A stretch of 64,000 nucleotides of DNA from an uncultured Dehalococcoidia bacterium (GTDB lineage: Bacteria > Chloroflexota > Dehalococcoidia > Lucifugimonadales > Australimonadaceae). Of this stretch, positions 51,090 through 59,337 are shown one piece after another. The number at the start of each line of letters is the position of its first letter. Position 1 is the stretch's first letter. The position numbers and the translations under genes were made by a program. The notes beneath the pieces are model-generated. The model was not told where the DNA came from and did not search any database. It saw nothing but the letters and a program-made list of their open reading frames with translations. The stretch is taken from the NCBI GenBank assembly GCA_958295525.1, contig OY282355.1, forward strand, positions 905,504-969,503. The letters run 5' to 3'.

Positions 51090-52220
51090 ATGGCCGAGTT
51101 CCTCACGAGTTTCGCCGTTCTCGTCGGCGTCTACGCCGTGTTCGCCTTGGGCCTCAACGTCCAGTGGGGCTACACGGGGCTCTTCAACATCGGCGTCGCC
51201 GGGTTCTTCGCGCTGGGCGCCTACGCCGCCGCCCTCCTCACGATCCGCCCGCCCCTCTCCGCCCAGGGCGAGGACTACCTCTTCTCCGGCGACCTCGCCC
51301 GCAGAATGGAGTCCATTCCCGTCATCGGCGCGCTCGACCTGTGGTTCCTCATCGCGCTGGCCGCCGCCGCCGCCGCGGGAGGCGCCGTCGCGCTCGCCGT
51401 CGGCGCGATCACGATCCGCCTGCGCGACGACTACCTCGCCATCGCAACGCTGGGCATCGCGGAGAGCGTGCGCCTCGTCTTCCTCAACGAACGCTGGCTC
51501 ACCAACGGCAGCCGCGGCGTCTACACCATCCCCCCCGTCTTCGAGGGGCTCGTCGAGCCGCATAACTACGACCGCGTCTATCTGGGCATCGTCATCGTGA
51601 TCTTCGCAGCCTTGTTCTGCCTCGTTCGAGTCCTGCTGCGCTCTCCCTGGGGGCGCGCGCTGCAAGCCATCCGCGAGGACGAGGCGACCGCCGAGGCGAG
51701 CGGCAAGCACGTCTTCCGCTTCAAACTGCAAGCGTTCACGCTGGGGGCGGTCATTATGTCCATCGGCGGCGCGCTCTTCGCCTTCAACATCCGCGCCATC
51801 TCGCCGCAAACCTTCACGCCGCTCCTCGGCACCTTCATCATTTGGGCGATGCTCATCACGGGCGGCAGCGGACGGCTCTACGGCCCCATCGTCGGCGCGC
51901 TCGTCGTCTGGGGCATCTGGAGCGGCTCCCAATTCCTCCCCAACATCCTCGACGCTCTGCCCGCCTTCATCGGCGACCCCCTCGCCGGCGTCCTCGACGC
52001 GCTTGGGCTTCCGAACGTGCGCTTCTTCGCCATCGGCGTTCTGATGACGCTCGTCCTGCTCTACGCTCCCGACGGCGTAACCCCCTGGCTCTCCCGCCTC
52101 CGCGAACGCTGGGCGAGGCCCCCCCCCCCCCCGACCCCGACCCTCGCCCTAACCTCTCCCCCACCGGGAGCGCGTAGCGCATCGTCGTTCCCCTCCCATC
52201 CCATCGTCATTCCCGCGTAG
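51090..52220 (+). CDS. livM: Branched-chain amino-acid-type ABC transporter permease LivM with repeat-derived tail
   Basis: The 376-residue product has the LivM pattern: VQWGYTGLFNIGVAGFFALGAYAAALL near residue 25, LRDDYLAIATLGIAESVRLVF near residue 112, the cytoplasmic ATPase-contact loop SPWGRALQAIREDEATAEASG near residue 188, and GSGRLYGPIVGALVVWG near residue 255. After about residue 346 the frame enters a run of 14 C residues (52119-52132) and then the palindromic repeat, whose GCGTAG supplies the stop codon. So the last 30 residues are probably new. It pairs with LivH; ATG 51090 is one base after the livH stop. Confidence 0.92.
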   Translation: MAEFLTSFAVLVGVYAVFALGLNVQWGYTGLFNIGVAGFFALGAYAAALLTIRPPLSAQGEDYLFSGDLARRMESIPVIGALDLWFLIALAAAAAAGGAVALAVGAITIRLRDDYLAIATLGIAESVRLVFLNERWLTNGSRGVYTIPPVFEGLVEPHNYDRVYLGIVIVIFAALFCLVRVLLRSPWGRALQAIREDEATAEASGKHVFRFKLQAFTLGAVIMSIGGALFAFNIRAISPQTFTPLLGTFIIWAMLITGGSGRLYGPIVGALVVWGIWSGSQFLPNILDALPAFIGDPLAGVLDALGLPNVRFFAIGVLMTLVLLYAPDGVTPWLSRLRERWARPPPPPTPTLALTSPPPGARSASSFPSHPIVIPA

Positions 52221-52540
52221 GCGGGAATCCAGAGGCGCCCCAGCGCCGGACGAGGAGCGTAGCGCCTCGTCTCCAAAGCGCCCCACGCGCCACGCCCTGA
52301 TTGCGTAGGCGGGAACATCGAGGCTCGCCGCCTGTTTTGCGTAAAGCCAGCCTCTCTTCGCCCTTGCCCTACCCTGCCGCATCTCCGCGTTACTCCCCCA
52401 CCGTCATTCCCGCGCGAACCTTGCCCCCCTGCCCGTCATTCCCGCGCAGGCGGGAATCCAGTGGCGCGCAAGCGCCGGACGATACGCGCAGCGCCTCGTC
52501 TCCAAGCGCCCCACGCGCCACATCATTCCCACCGCATGCA
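52206..52540. repeat. Composite palindromic repeat cluster
   Basis: Copies of CATTCCCGCGTAGGCGGGAA or variants lie at about 52208, 52300 (half), 52405 (half) and 52437. After two of them comes the companion GGCGCnnnAGCGCCGGACGA, then a GCGTAGCGCCTCGTCTCC block and CGCCCCACGCGCCAC. This is the longest form of the element, about 100 bases. No gene is supported in 52221-52633. Confidence 0.88.
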
Positions 52541-52633
52541 GGAACCCGCCCCCGGACGGGGATGCACATCGGAGGCGGTTTAGTGGCGCCTCTCGGCGTT
52601 GCGTTTCGTTTGGGAATCTTCTAGGCTTTCCCT

Positions 52634-52873
52634 ATGACAACCGCACGCGCGCCCAAACTCGCTCCCGAAACTCCCGCCGACCAGTCGCCGCAACTGGACC
52701 GGATCGAGGAGAAAGTGAACGCCATTCACGACACCCTCCTCGCGTGGTCGCAGTCCTACTACTGGACGCCCGAATGGCAGGGAAGAGAACGCCGGGCGGA
52801 CGAGCAAGCGAAAAGCGGCGCGTCGAAAACCTTCGGGTCGGTGGAAGACTTGATCGAGGAATTGCAGGGCTAG
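52634..52873 (+). CDS. Small hypothetical protein
   Basis: The 79-residue product begins MTTARAPKLAPETPADQSPQ, then a helix LDRIEEKVNAIHDTLLAW, SQSYYWTPEWQGRERRADE and ends SVEDLIEELQG. The DLIEELxG ending resembles antitoxin tails that precede a small toxin gene, but no toxin follows. It is not recognised. It is isolated by repeats on both sides. ATG 52634 has no obvious ribosome site. Confidence 0.55.
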   Translation: MTTARAPKLAPETPADQSPQLDRIEEKVNAIHDTLLAWSQSYYWTPEWQGRERRADEQAKSGASKTFGSVEDLIEELQG

Positions 52874-52889
52874 GGGCAGGAACCTACTG

Positions 52890-53140
52890 CCTCCGTCATT
52901 CCCGCCCCCTTGCCCCGTCATTCCCGCGAAGGCGGGAATCCAGTGGCGCGCAAGCGCCGGACGGAGCGCGTAGCGCACCGGTCTCCCAGTCACCCCACCC
53001 GCCACGTCATTCCCGCGTAGGCGAGAACCCCGCCCCCTGTCCCGTCATTCCCGCGAAAGCGGGAACCTATTGGGGCATCGTCATTCCCGCGAAAGCGGGA
53101 ACCTACTGAGGGCGTCATTCCCGCGAAGGCGGGAATCGCC
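52890..53140. repeat. Composite palindromic repeat cluster
   Basis: Copies begin near 52918, 53010, 53045, 53081 and 53116, with loops GCGAAGGC, GCGTAGGC and GCGAAAGC. The first carries the full companion block (GGCGCGCAAGCGCCGGACG). It fills the gap up to the stop of the double binding protein. Confidence 0.88.
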
Positions 53141-53147
53141 GCCCCCC

Positions 53148-55568
53148 CTACTCCGACACCACGCGCTCCACGACAATCTCGCCGTTGACGATGCGCCATA
53201 TCTCCATCGCGCCCGCGACGTCGCCGTTCTCGTCGAAGTCCACCGGGCCCGAGGCGCCCTCGTAGTTGATCTCTTGCCCGTTGCGGAGGAGTTGCAGACC
53301 GCGCCGCAATTCGTCCACCCCGGGGCCGATCTCGACCCCCGGCGGGCCCGCCACGCGGCGCAGCGCGTCCCGAACCGCCTCGCGGTCGTCGGAGCCCGCA
53401 GCCTCTATCGCCAAGCCGAACAGCGCCGTCGCATCGTAGGACTCGCGCAGATAGACGGGCAGATGCTCTCCGAACGCCGCCGCGTATTCCGAGTCGAACC
53501 GCAGCGACGCCTCTCCCTCCACGGGGCCGGGCGCGGTGCCGTAGGTTCCTTCCAGCGCCGCCGCCCCCACGACTTCGATCATTTCCTCCGACTTCGTGCC
53601 GTCCACGAACAGGAACGTATCGGCCTGGCCGCTCTCGATCGCTTCCCGCACGTACACGGCCGCGCTCACGGGGTAACTCATCGCCACGAGCACGTCGGGC
53701 TCCGTGAACGTCGCGTCCGCGATTTCAGAAGCGTAGGAGGGCTGCCCGGATTCGTGGGCGACGGTCGTAACCTCCCCGCCAAGCTCGGCGAACGTCTCCG
53801 CGAACTGATCGGCGAGCCCTTGCCCGTAGGGGTTGTTGATGTACAGAACGCCCGCGTTGCGGTAGCCCACTTCCCATGCGAGGTTCGCCAGCACCTTGCC
53901 CTGGAAGGCGTCGGAAACCGTGGTGCGGAAGAGGAAATCGTCGTCCTCCAGCAGCGTCAGCGACGGCGACGTCGCCGACGGCGTGATCTCCGGAACGCCG
54001 TTCGGCACAGTCACCGCGTTCGCCACCGCAGGCGTCGCCCCGCTTCCCAGCGGGCCTACGACGCCGACCACCCTGTCGACGTTCACCAGTTTCCGCGCCG
54101 CGTCAACTGAGATGACCTCGCTCGTCCCGCCGTCGGCCTCGACAACCTCGATCTGACGCCCTCCAAGCACGCCGCCCGCCTCGTTCAAGTGCTGAGCCGC
54201 GAGCACGACCGCGTCGTGCATCGGCGTCCCGTACTCCGCGAGGTCTCCGGTGAAGTCCATCAGCGAGCCGATCTTCACCGGGTCTTGCGCGGGCACGTCG
54301 ATCTCGTCGGCGTTCAGAACCACTTGGTCGGTGACGGTTTCGCCGTCCAAGATGCGCCATACGCCCATCGCGCCGGACACGTCGCCGTTCGCGTCCAAGT
54401 CCACCGGGCCGGACGCGCCCTGGTAGTTGATCTCCCCGCCGCCGCGAAGCAGTTCGATGCCGCGCCGCAATTCCGACGCCCCGGGGCCGATCTCCGTCCC
54501 CGGAGGATTGGCGACGGCGCGCAGCGCGTCGCGGATCGCCCCCGGTCCGTCGGACCCGGCCGCCACGACCGCAAGCGCGAGAATCGCCCCCGCGTCGTAG
54601 GATTGCGCGTTGAACAGGCCCGGCGCGCGCCCGTAAGCCGCCGTGTACTCACGGGCGAACGTCGCGGACGCCGCGCTCTCGATCCCCTCCGGCGCAGTGC
54701 CCCACGTCCCTTCCAAATTCTCGGCGCCCACCGCGCTGATCAAATCGTCGGACTTGGTCGCGTCCACGAAAAGGAACGTGTCGGCGTAGCCGCCCTCAAT
54801 CGCCTCGCGGACGTACAGCGCGCCGTTCACCGGATAACTCACCGCGACCAGCGCGTCGGGGTTTCCGTCGGTCGCCTGCGCGAGTTCCGAAGCGTAGGTC
54901 GGCTGCCCGTCCTCGTGCGAAACCGTCGTCGCCGTCCCTCCCAGCGCCTCGAACGATTCGGCGAACTGGTCCGCCAGCCCCTGCCCGTAGGCGTTGTTGA
55001 TGTACAGCACGCCTGCGCTGCGGTAGCCCAGTTTGTACGCGAGCCCGGCCAGTATCACGCCCTGAAAAGCGTCCGACGGGTTGGTGCGGAAAACGAAGTC
55101 GTTGTCGTCCAGCAAGGTTATCGCCGGAGAAGAGGCGGTGGAGGAGACCTGCGGAATGCCGTTCGGCACGGTCACCGCGTTGGCGACCGCCAGCGTCGGC
55201 CCGCTCGCCAGCGGCCCAATGATCGCGGACACGCCGTCCACGTTGACCAATTTGCGGGCGGAGTCCACCGCGATGATTTCGCTCGTGCCGTCATCCGCCG
55301 AGATGATCTCGAGCCGCCGCCCGCCGAGAACTCCGCCCGCGTCGTTGACGTGCTGCATCGCCAGTTCCGCCGCGTCCCGATTCGGAGGGCCGAACTCCGC
55401 CAAGTCGCTCGTGAAATCCGCCAGCAAGCCGATCTTCACCGTGTCCGCCGAGGGCTCCGGCGGAGGAGGCGTCGCCGTCGCATCGTCGCCGCTCCCGCAT
55501 CCCGCCAGCGCCAGCAGCGCGAACGCCGCCATCGCCGCCGCGAATCCTGCGCGAATCATCCTTGCCAT
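53148..55568 (-). CDS. Double-domain ABC-type substrate-binding lipoprotein (two LivJ-like modules in tandem)
   Basis: The 806-residue product has a lipoprotein signal MARMIRAGFAAAMAAFALLALAGC (lipobox Cys at about 24). Two similar periplasmic binding modules follow: VKIGLLADFTSDLAEFGPPNRDAAELAMQHVNDAGGVLGGRRLE (residue about 45) and VKIGSLMDFTGDLAEYGTPMHDAVVLAAQHLNEAGGVLGGRQIE (about residue 430). Each continues through ARKLVNVDxVxxxxGPLxSG and NAYGQGLADQFAESFEALGG-type blocks. Usual members carry one module of about 380 residues. Only livH and livM are nearby, on the other strand, so it may serve them. ATG 55568 is preceded by GGGGAGAACGCGACG; ATG 55586 is in frame. Confidence 0.92.
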   Translation of the reverse strand: MARMIRAGFAAAMAAFALLALAGCGSGDDATATPPPPEPSADTVKIGLLADFTSDLAEFGPPNRDAAELAMQHVNDAGGVLGGRRLEIISADDGTSEIIAVDSARKLVNVDGVSAIIGPLASGPTLAVANAVTVPNGIPQVSSTASSPAITLLDDNDFVFRTNPSDAFQGVILAGLAYKLGYRSAGVLYINNAYGQGLADQFAESFEALGGTATTVSHEDGQPTYASELAQATDGNPDALVAVSYPVNGALYVREAIEGGYADTFLFVDATKSDDLISAVGAENLEGTWGTAPEGIESAASATFAREYTAAYGRAPGLFNAQSYDAGAILALAVVAAGSDGPGAIRDALRAVANPPGTEIGPGASELRRGIELLRGGGEINYQGASGPVDLDANGDVSGAMGVWRILDGETVTDQVVLNADEIDVPAQDPVKIGSLMDFTGDLAEYGTPMHDAVVLAAQHLNEAGGVLGGRQIEVVEADGGTSEVISVDAARKLVNVDRVVGVVGPLGSGATPAVANAVTVPNGVPEITPSATSPSLTLLEDDDFLFRTTVSDAFQGKVLANLAWEVGYRNAGVLYINNPYGQGLADQFAETFAELGGEVTTVAHESGQPSYASEIADATFTEPDVLVAMSYPVSAAVYVREAIESGQADTFLFVDGTKSEEMIEVVGAAALEGTYGTAPGPVEGEASLRFDSEYAAAFGEHLPVYLRESYDATALFGLAIEAAGSDDREAVRDALRRVAGPPGVEIGPGVDELRRGLQLLRNGQEINYEGASGPVDFDENGDVAGAMEIWRIVNGEIVVERVVSE

Positions 55569-55624
55569 CGTCGCGTTCTCCCCCATCGCCGGGGCTTGCC
55601 CCCGTTTTCCGTTCGGTTCGCTTC

Positions 55625-56752
55625 CTACCACTGCACGAACATCGGCATAACCACGTGCACGTACTCGTTGTTGTCATCCACCGGACGGATCACCCCCGGG
55701 CTCGACGAGGTCGTCATCTCCAGCGCGACCTTCTCCTTGCCCACGACGCCCAGCACGTCGTTGAGATAGCGGCTGCTGAACGCGATCTTGCCCTCGGATC
55801 CCTCGATCTCCGCCTCCATGTCGCCCGTGCTGTCCCCGACCTCCTCGGCGCGCGCCGAAATCGTCAGCCGCCCCGGAGGCGCGTCGGGCGTCATCTGCAG
55901 GCGAATGATGCCGGAGCCGTCCTTGGCGAAGATGGACGCCGTGCGCGTCGCCCGCTGCAGCGGGCCCAGAGGAATGATCGCCCGCGTCGTGTGCTCCTGC
56001 GGAATCAACTGCGCGTAGTTCGGGAACGTCCCCTGAACCAACTGCGAAACAACCTCGATGTTCCTGAACCGGAACATCGCCTGGCTCTTCGCGGGCGTCA
56101 CCACAATGTCCACCGGGTCGTCCCCGTCCAGCAAGCGCTCAATGTCCGACAGCGTGCGCGACGGAACGATCACCGACGTCTTCTCCGCCACCGGCTCGAG
56201 CAGTTCCGCGTGCCGCACGGCCAAACGGAAGCCGTCCGCCGCCGCGAGCGTGACCTTGTCCCCTTCCAACTCGACGTTCACGCCCGTCAGCACCGGACGC
56301 GAATCTTCGACCGCCGCCGCGAGCACGACCTGGTGAATCGCCTCGCGCAGCGCCTTGCCCGACATCCGCGTCGCGATCCCCTCGTCTATCTTGGGAATCG
56401 GCGGAAACTCGTCGGCGTCCGCGCCCTTGATGTTCGTCTCCGTCCGGTCGCCTTTGACCCTGATGCCGTGCCCCTGCTCCAGCGGCCAAACCTCGATCGT
56501 CTGCCGGTCGAGCGAGTTCACGAACTCGGTCAGAAGCCGCGCCGGAATGGTGACCGCGCCTTCGTCTATCACGTCGCCGCCGACCCACGTGCTGATGGCG
56601 ACCTCGAGGTTCGTCGCCGACAACTTCAGGCGGCCCTCGTCCGTCGACAGCAGAACGTGCTGCGTAATCGGAAGCGTCGTCCGCGTGGCCACCGCAGGCT
56701 GGACGATGCCGAGCCCTCGGCTGAGATTCTCTTGGAGGCAGCGCAAGTGCAT
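55625..56752 (-). CDS. dnaN: DNA polymerase III subunit beta (sliding clamp)
   Basis: The 375-residue product starts MHLRCLQENLSRGLGIVQPA and has three clamp-like repeats, including TLPITQHVLLSTDEGRLKLSATNLEVAI near residue 27, RPVLTGVNVELEGDKVTLAAADGFRLAV near residue 165 and the C-terminal ending PGVIRPVDDNNEYVHVVMPMFVQW (the usual VMPMR/L ending). It is full length. The ATG at 56752 begins the domain; upstream in-frame residues are from the leader. dnaA, recF and gyrB, its common neighbours, are not beside it. Confidence 0.96.
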   Translation of the reverse strand: MHLRCLQENLSRGLGIVQPAVATRTTLPITQHVLLSTDEGRLKLSATNLEVAISTWVGGDVIDEGAVTIPARLLTEFVNSLDRQTIEVWPLEQGHGIRVKGDRTETNIKGADADEFPPIPKIDEGIATRMSGKALREAIHQVVLAAAVEDSRPVLTGVNVELEGDKVTLAAADGFRLAVRHAELLEPVAEKTSVIVPSRTLSDIERLLDGDDPVDIVVTPAKSQAMFRFRNIEVVSQLVQGTFPNYAQLIPQEHTTRAIIPLGPLQRATRTASIFAKDGSGIIRLQMTPDAPPGRLTISARAEEVGDSTGDMEAEIEGSEGKIAFSSRYLNDVLGVVGKEKVALEMTTSSSPGVIRPVDDNNEYVHVVMPMFVQW

Positions 56753-56815
56753 ATTCAACCCCTGTTCGCGTAGGTGTATTGACTCCGAAGCGCGCCGCGC
56801 CGCAAAGCCGCCCCA

Positions 56816-56845
56816 AGTATAGGCGGCCAATTGCAACGAGGTCAA
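56816..56845 (-). promoter_or_regulatory. Probable promoter of dnaN
   Basis: On the minus strand TTGACC (56845-56840) and TATACT (56821-56816) are spaced by 18 bases, giving a leader of about 57 bases to the ATG at 56752. Confidence 0.6.
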
Positions 56846-56895
56846 CACGCGAATTTCAGCCCTCCCTCGCCCCCTCCCTTCCCCTCACCCCCATC

Positions 56896-57270
56896 GTCAT
56901 TCCCGCCCCCTATCGTCATTCCCGCGTAGGCGGGAATCCAGTCGGCGCGCAAGCGCCCCCCTGCCCCGTCGTCCCGCCCCTTGTGTCATTCCCGCGCATG
57001 CGGAATCCAGTCGGCGCGCAGCGCCCCTTGCGCCGTCATTCCCGCGTAGGCGGGAATCCAGTCGGCGTGCAAGCGCCACACAGAGCGCGTAGCGCCCCGT
57101 CGTTCCCGCGTAGGCGGGAACCTCGCCCCTTGCCCCGTCATCCCCGCCCCCTCATTCGTCATTCCCGTGTAGGCGGGAATCCAGTCGGCGCGCAAGCGCC
57201 CCCTGTCGCGTCATTCCCGCGTAGGCGGGAATCCAGAGGCGCGCAAGCGCCGGACGAGGAGGCTGCGCCT
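56896..57270. repeat. Large cluster of palindromic repeats
   Basis: At least seven copies of the palindrome or its halves occur here, with starts near 56919, 56986 (broken), 57037, 57098, 57157 and 57209. Companion GGCGCGCAAGCGCC hairpins alternate with them (for example after 56941, 57190 and 57238). The 520-base gap between dnaN and the cytochrome gene has no supported gene. Confidence 0.9.
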
Positions 57271-57273
57271 CCC

Positions 57274-57771
57274 CTACTGCGACGCCAAGAATTCGACGAT
57301 AGTGTCGATTTCCTCCGCCGTCATCTGATCGGCGAAATCCTGCGGCATCAGACCGTCGGGGTAGCCTTCCGTGAGGACGGCGGACGGGTCAACGATGGAC
57401 TGCCGGATGAAGTCCGCGCCCATCGAGCCGACGCCGGTGAGTTCCGGCCCGTCCTTGCCCTGCGCCTGCGGAACCGACTCCAGCGTGTGGCACGTCGCGC
57501 ATCCGTAGGTAATGATCAGCCCCCGACCGTCCGTCGCCCCGCCGCCGGTGGGAATCGGCGTGAACGTAGGCGTCGGCTCCACCTCCACCCCCTCCGGCGG
57601 CAGGCAATCCGCCCCGAACGCCCCGACGACTTGCCCCTCCTGCGCCAGATAGCACTCCGGCGTGGCGGGAGCGGCGGCGGCCCCTCCGCACGCGGATGCG
57701 AGGGAGAAGACGGCGATGATGCAGAGGGCTGCGAATGCGGTGGTCGGACTCATACGGCGAAGGACGCGCAC
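57274..57771 (-). CDS. Monohaem c-type cytochrome lipoprotein
   Basis: The 165-residue product has a lipoprotein signal with LASAC (Cys28), a linker rich in Pro and Thr, then CATCH (residues 91-95), the haem c attachment motif, and DGLMPQDFADQMTAEEIDTIVEFLASQ at the end, where Met supplies the sixth ligand. It is a small class I-type cytochrome c probably anchored outside the membrane, moving electrons. GTG 57771, preceded by TTGAGG, is used; ATG 57753 is possible. It has no cytochrome oxidase genes beside it. Confidence 0.88.
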   Translation of the reverse strand: MRVLRRMSPTTAFAALCIIAVFSLASACGGAAAAPATPECYLAQEGQVVGAFGADCLPPEGVEVEPTPTFTPIPTGGGATDGRGLIITYGCATCHTLESVPQAQGKDGPELTGVGSMGADFIRQSIVDPSAVLTEGYPDGLMPQDFADQMTAEEIDTIVEFLASQ

Positions 57772-57939
57772 GGAAACCTCAATAAGCGTTTCGCGGTTGT
57801 GATTTCCATCACTTTACACCAACTGCGCCCCTGCATGTCAAGACGTTTCGGAATCCGCCGAGTCCGCAGACGCCGATCCTGATCCGCCGTCCGCCGACTC
57901 GCATTCGCCGCCCCGCGCAAGCGTCGGCGGCCCTATGTC

Positions 57940-58140
57940 CCGTCATTCCCGCGTAGGCGGGAATCTCGCCCCCGTGACGGAGCGCGCAGCGCATCGTCTC
58001 CAGATCACCCCACGCGCCACGTCATTCCCGCGAAAGCGGGAACCTACCGGAAGCGCCGCCCGCGCATAAGCGGCTCCCCGCCGGGGCGCGACGGGGGCGA
58101 GATTCCCGCCTACCGGAAGCGCCGCCCGCGTAGGCGGGCG
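57940..58140. repeat. Palindromic repeat cluster before the dienelactone hydrolase gene
   Basis: Copies begin near 57944, 58023 and 58102, with a GGAGCGCGCAGCGCATCGTCTCC companion block at 57977. The 400-base gap 57772-58183 contains nothing else. Confidence 0.85.
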
Positions 58141-58183
58141 CATGCGGGTAGACTATGCGAAGTCGCCGGCGAGGAGAAACGCA

Positions 58184-58981
58184 ATGTTGGAAGAGCATCG
58201 GATGGCGAGCGGGATGAGCGTCTGGATCGCGCGGCCCGAGGCGGACGGCCCGCGCCCCGCCGTGATGTGGCTGCACGAGCGCTACGGCGTCGTCCAGCAT
58301 CCGAAGGATATGGCGGAGCGCCTCGCCGATGCGGGCTACGTCGGCGTCTGCCCCGACCTCTTCCATCGCTTTGACGGCGACCGCGAAGCCCTCGCCCGGG
58401 GCGAGGCGCGCGTGGAGATACGCGACGACGAGGCGGTCGCCGATTTCGACGAGGCCATCGCCTTCCTGCGCGGCCTCGACTGCGTTCGGGACGACGCCAT
58501 CGGCATCATCGGCGTCTGCCAGACGGGGCGGCAGCCGATGCTGTACGCGGCGCAACGCAACGACGCGGCGGCGGTCGTCGCGCTCTACGGCGGCGTGGAC
58601 GGCCCGAATTGGCGGCCAACGCCGGAGCAGCCCGCGCCCGCGAGCGAACTGATCGCCGCGCTCAACTGCCCCGTGCTCGGACTGTTCGGCGAGGCCGACC
58701 ACATCATCTCCGTCGAAAGCATCCGGGCGTTCCGCGACGCCTTCGAGCGAACGGGCAAGAGTTACCGCATCCGCGTCTACCCGGACGCGCCGCACGGCTG
58801 GTTCAACGATACGATGCCGGGCCGCTACCGCCCCGATTCGACCGCCGCCGCGTGGGGCGAGATCCTCGCCTTCTTCGAGGCCGTATTCGGCGGCGGCTGG
58901 CGCCGCGGCCGCGTCGTCTGGGACTTCGCAAGCGACGTCTCGCCCGACTACGACTACGCCAAGAACGTCCGCTTGGAGTGA
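58184..58981 (+). CDS. Dienelactone hydrolase family protein
   Basis: The 265-residue product has the alpha/beta-hydrolase fold of dienelactone hydrolases: VMWLHERYGVVQHPKDMAERLADAGYVGVCPDLFHR near residue 27, nucleophile Cys112 in IIGVCQTGRQPML, Asp in LGLFGEADHIISVESI near residue 180, and His in YPDAPHGWFNDTMP near residue 213. The usual GxCxGG is GVCQTGR here, so the nucleophile elbow is modified. It would hydrolyse lactones or esters. ATG 58184 is preceded by GAGGAGAAACGCA. It stands between two repeat clusters. Confidence 0.88.
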   Translation: MLEEHRMASGMSVWIARPEADGPRPAVMWLHERYGVVQHPKDMAERLADAGYVGVCPDLFHRFDGDREALARGEARVEIRDDEAVADFDEAIAFLRGLDCVRDDAIGIIGVCQTGRQPMLYAAQRNDAAAVVALYGGVDGPNWRPTPEQPAPASELIAALNCPVLGLFGEADHIISVESIRAFRDAFERTGKSYRIRVYPDAPHGWFNDTMPGRYRPDSTAAAWGEILAFFEAVFGGGWRRGRVVWDFASDVSPDYDYAKNVRLE

Positions 58982-58999
58982 GCGGCGCATCCCATTTGC

Positions 59000-59195
59000 C
59001 ACGTCATTCCCGCGTAGGCGGGAATCTCGCCCCCCTTGCCCGTCGTTCCCGCGTAGGCGGGAGCCTCGCCCCTTGCCCCGTCGTCGTTCCCGCGTAGGCG
59101 GGAGCCTCGCCCCTTGCCCCGTCGTCGTTCCCGCGCAGGCGGGAATCCCGCCCCCTGTCCCCGTCATTCCCGCGCAGGCGGGAATCTCGTACCCT
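59000..59195. repeat. Palindromic repeat cluster
   Basis: Copies begin near 59006, 59047, 59092, 59131 and 59166, spaced about 35-45 bases, with alternate GGGAGC/GGGAAT arms. They precede the promoter-like GCTACAAT at 59221. Confidence 0.87.
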
Positions 59196-59222
59196 GACTC
59201 CTCCCCGCGCTGAACGCCGTGC

Positions 59223-59228
59223 TACAAT
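59223..59228 (+). promoter_or_regulatory. TACAAT -10 element (GCTACAAT) before the arylsulfotransferase-like gene
   Basis: GTGCTACAAT lies about 110 bases before ATG 59338, and 70 before the alternative ATG 59293. It is the same string as at 31806, 36937 and 49473. Confidence 0.4.
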
Positions 59229-59337
59229 ATCCTGCGCCGCAGGCGGGCCGCAGCGCCTGCGAATTACGAAATGCGTCATAGGTCACCGTGAAATGACTGT
59301 ATGCTCCATTACCCCCCGTTGCGAATTTCGTATTCTG

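Noticed and set aside
56896-57270. Second CRISPR-like repeat cluster
   Set aside because: Spacing is uneven and the spacers contain the companion hairpins of the same element.
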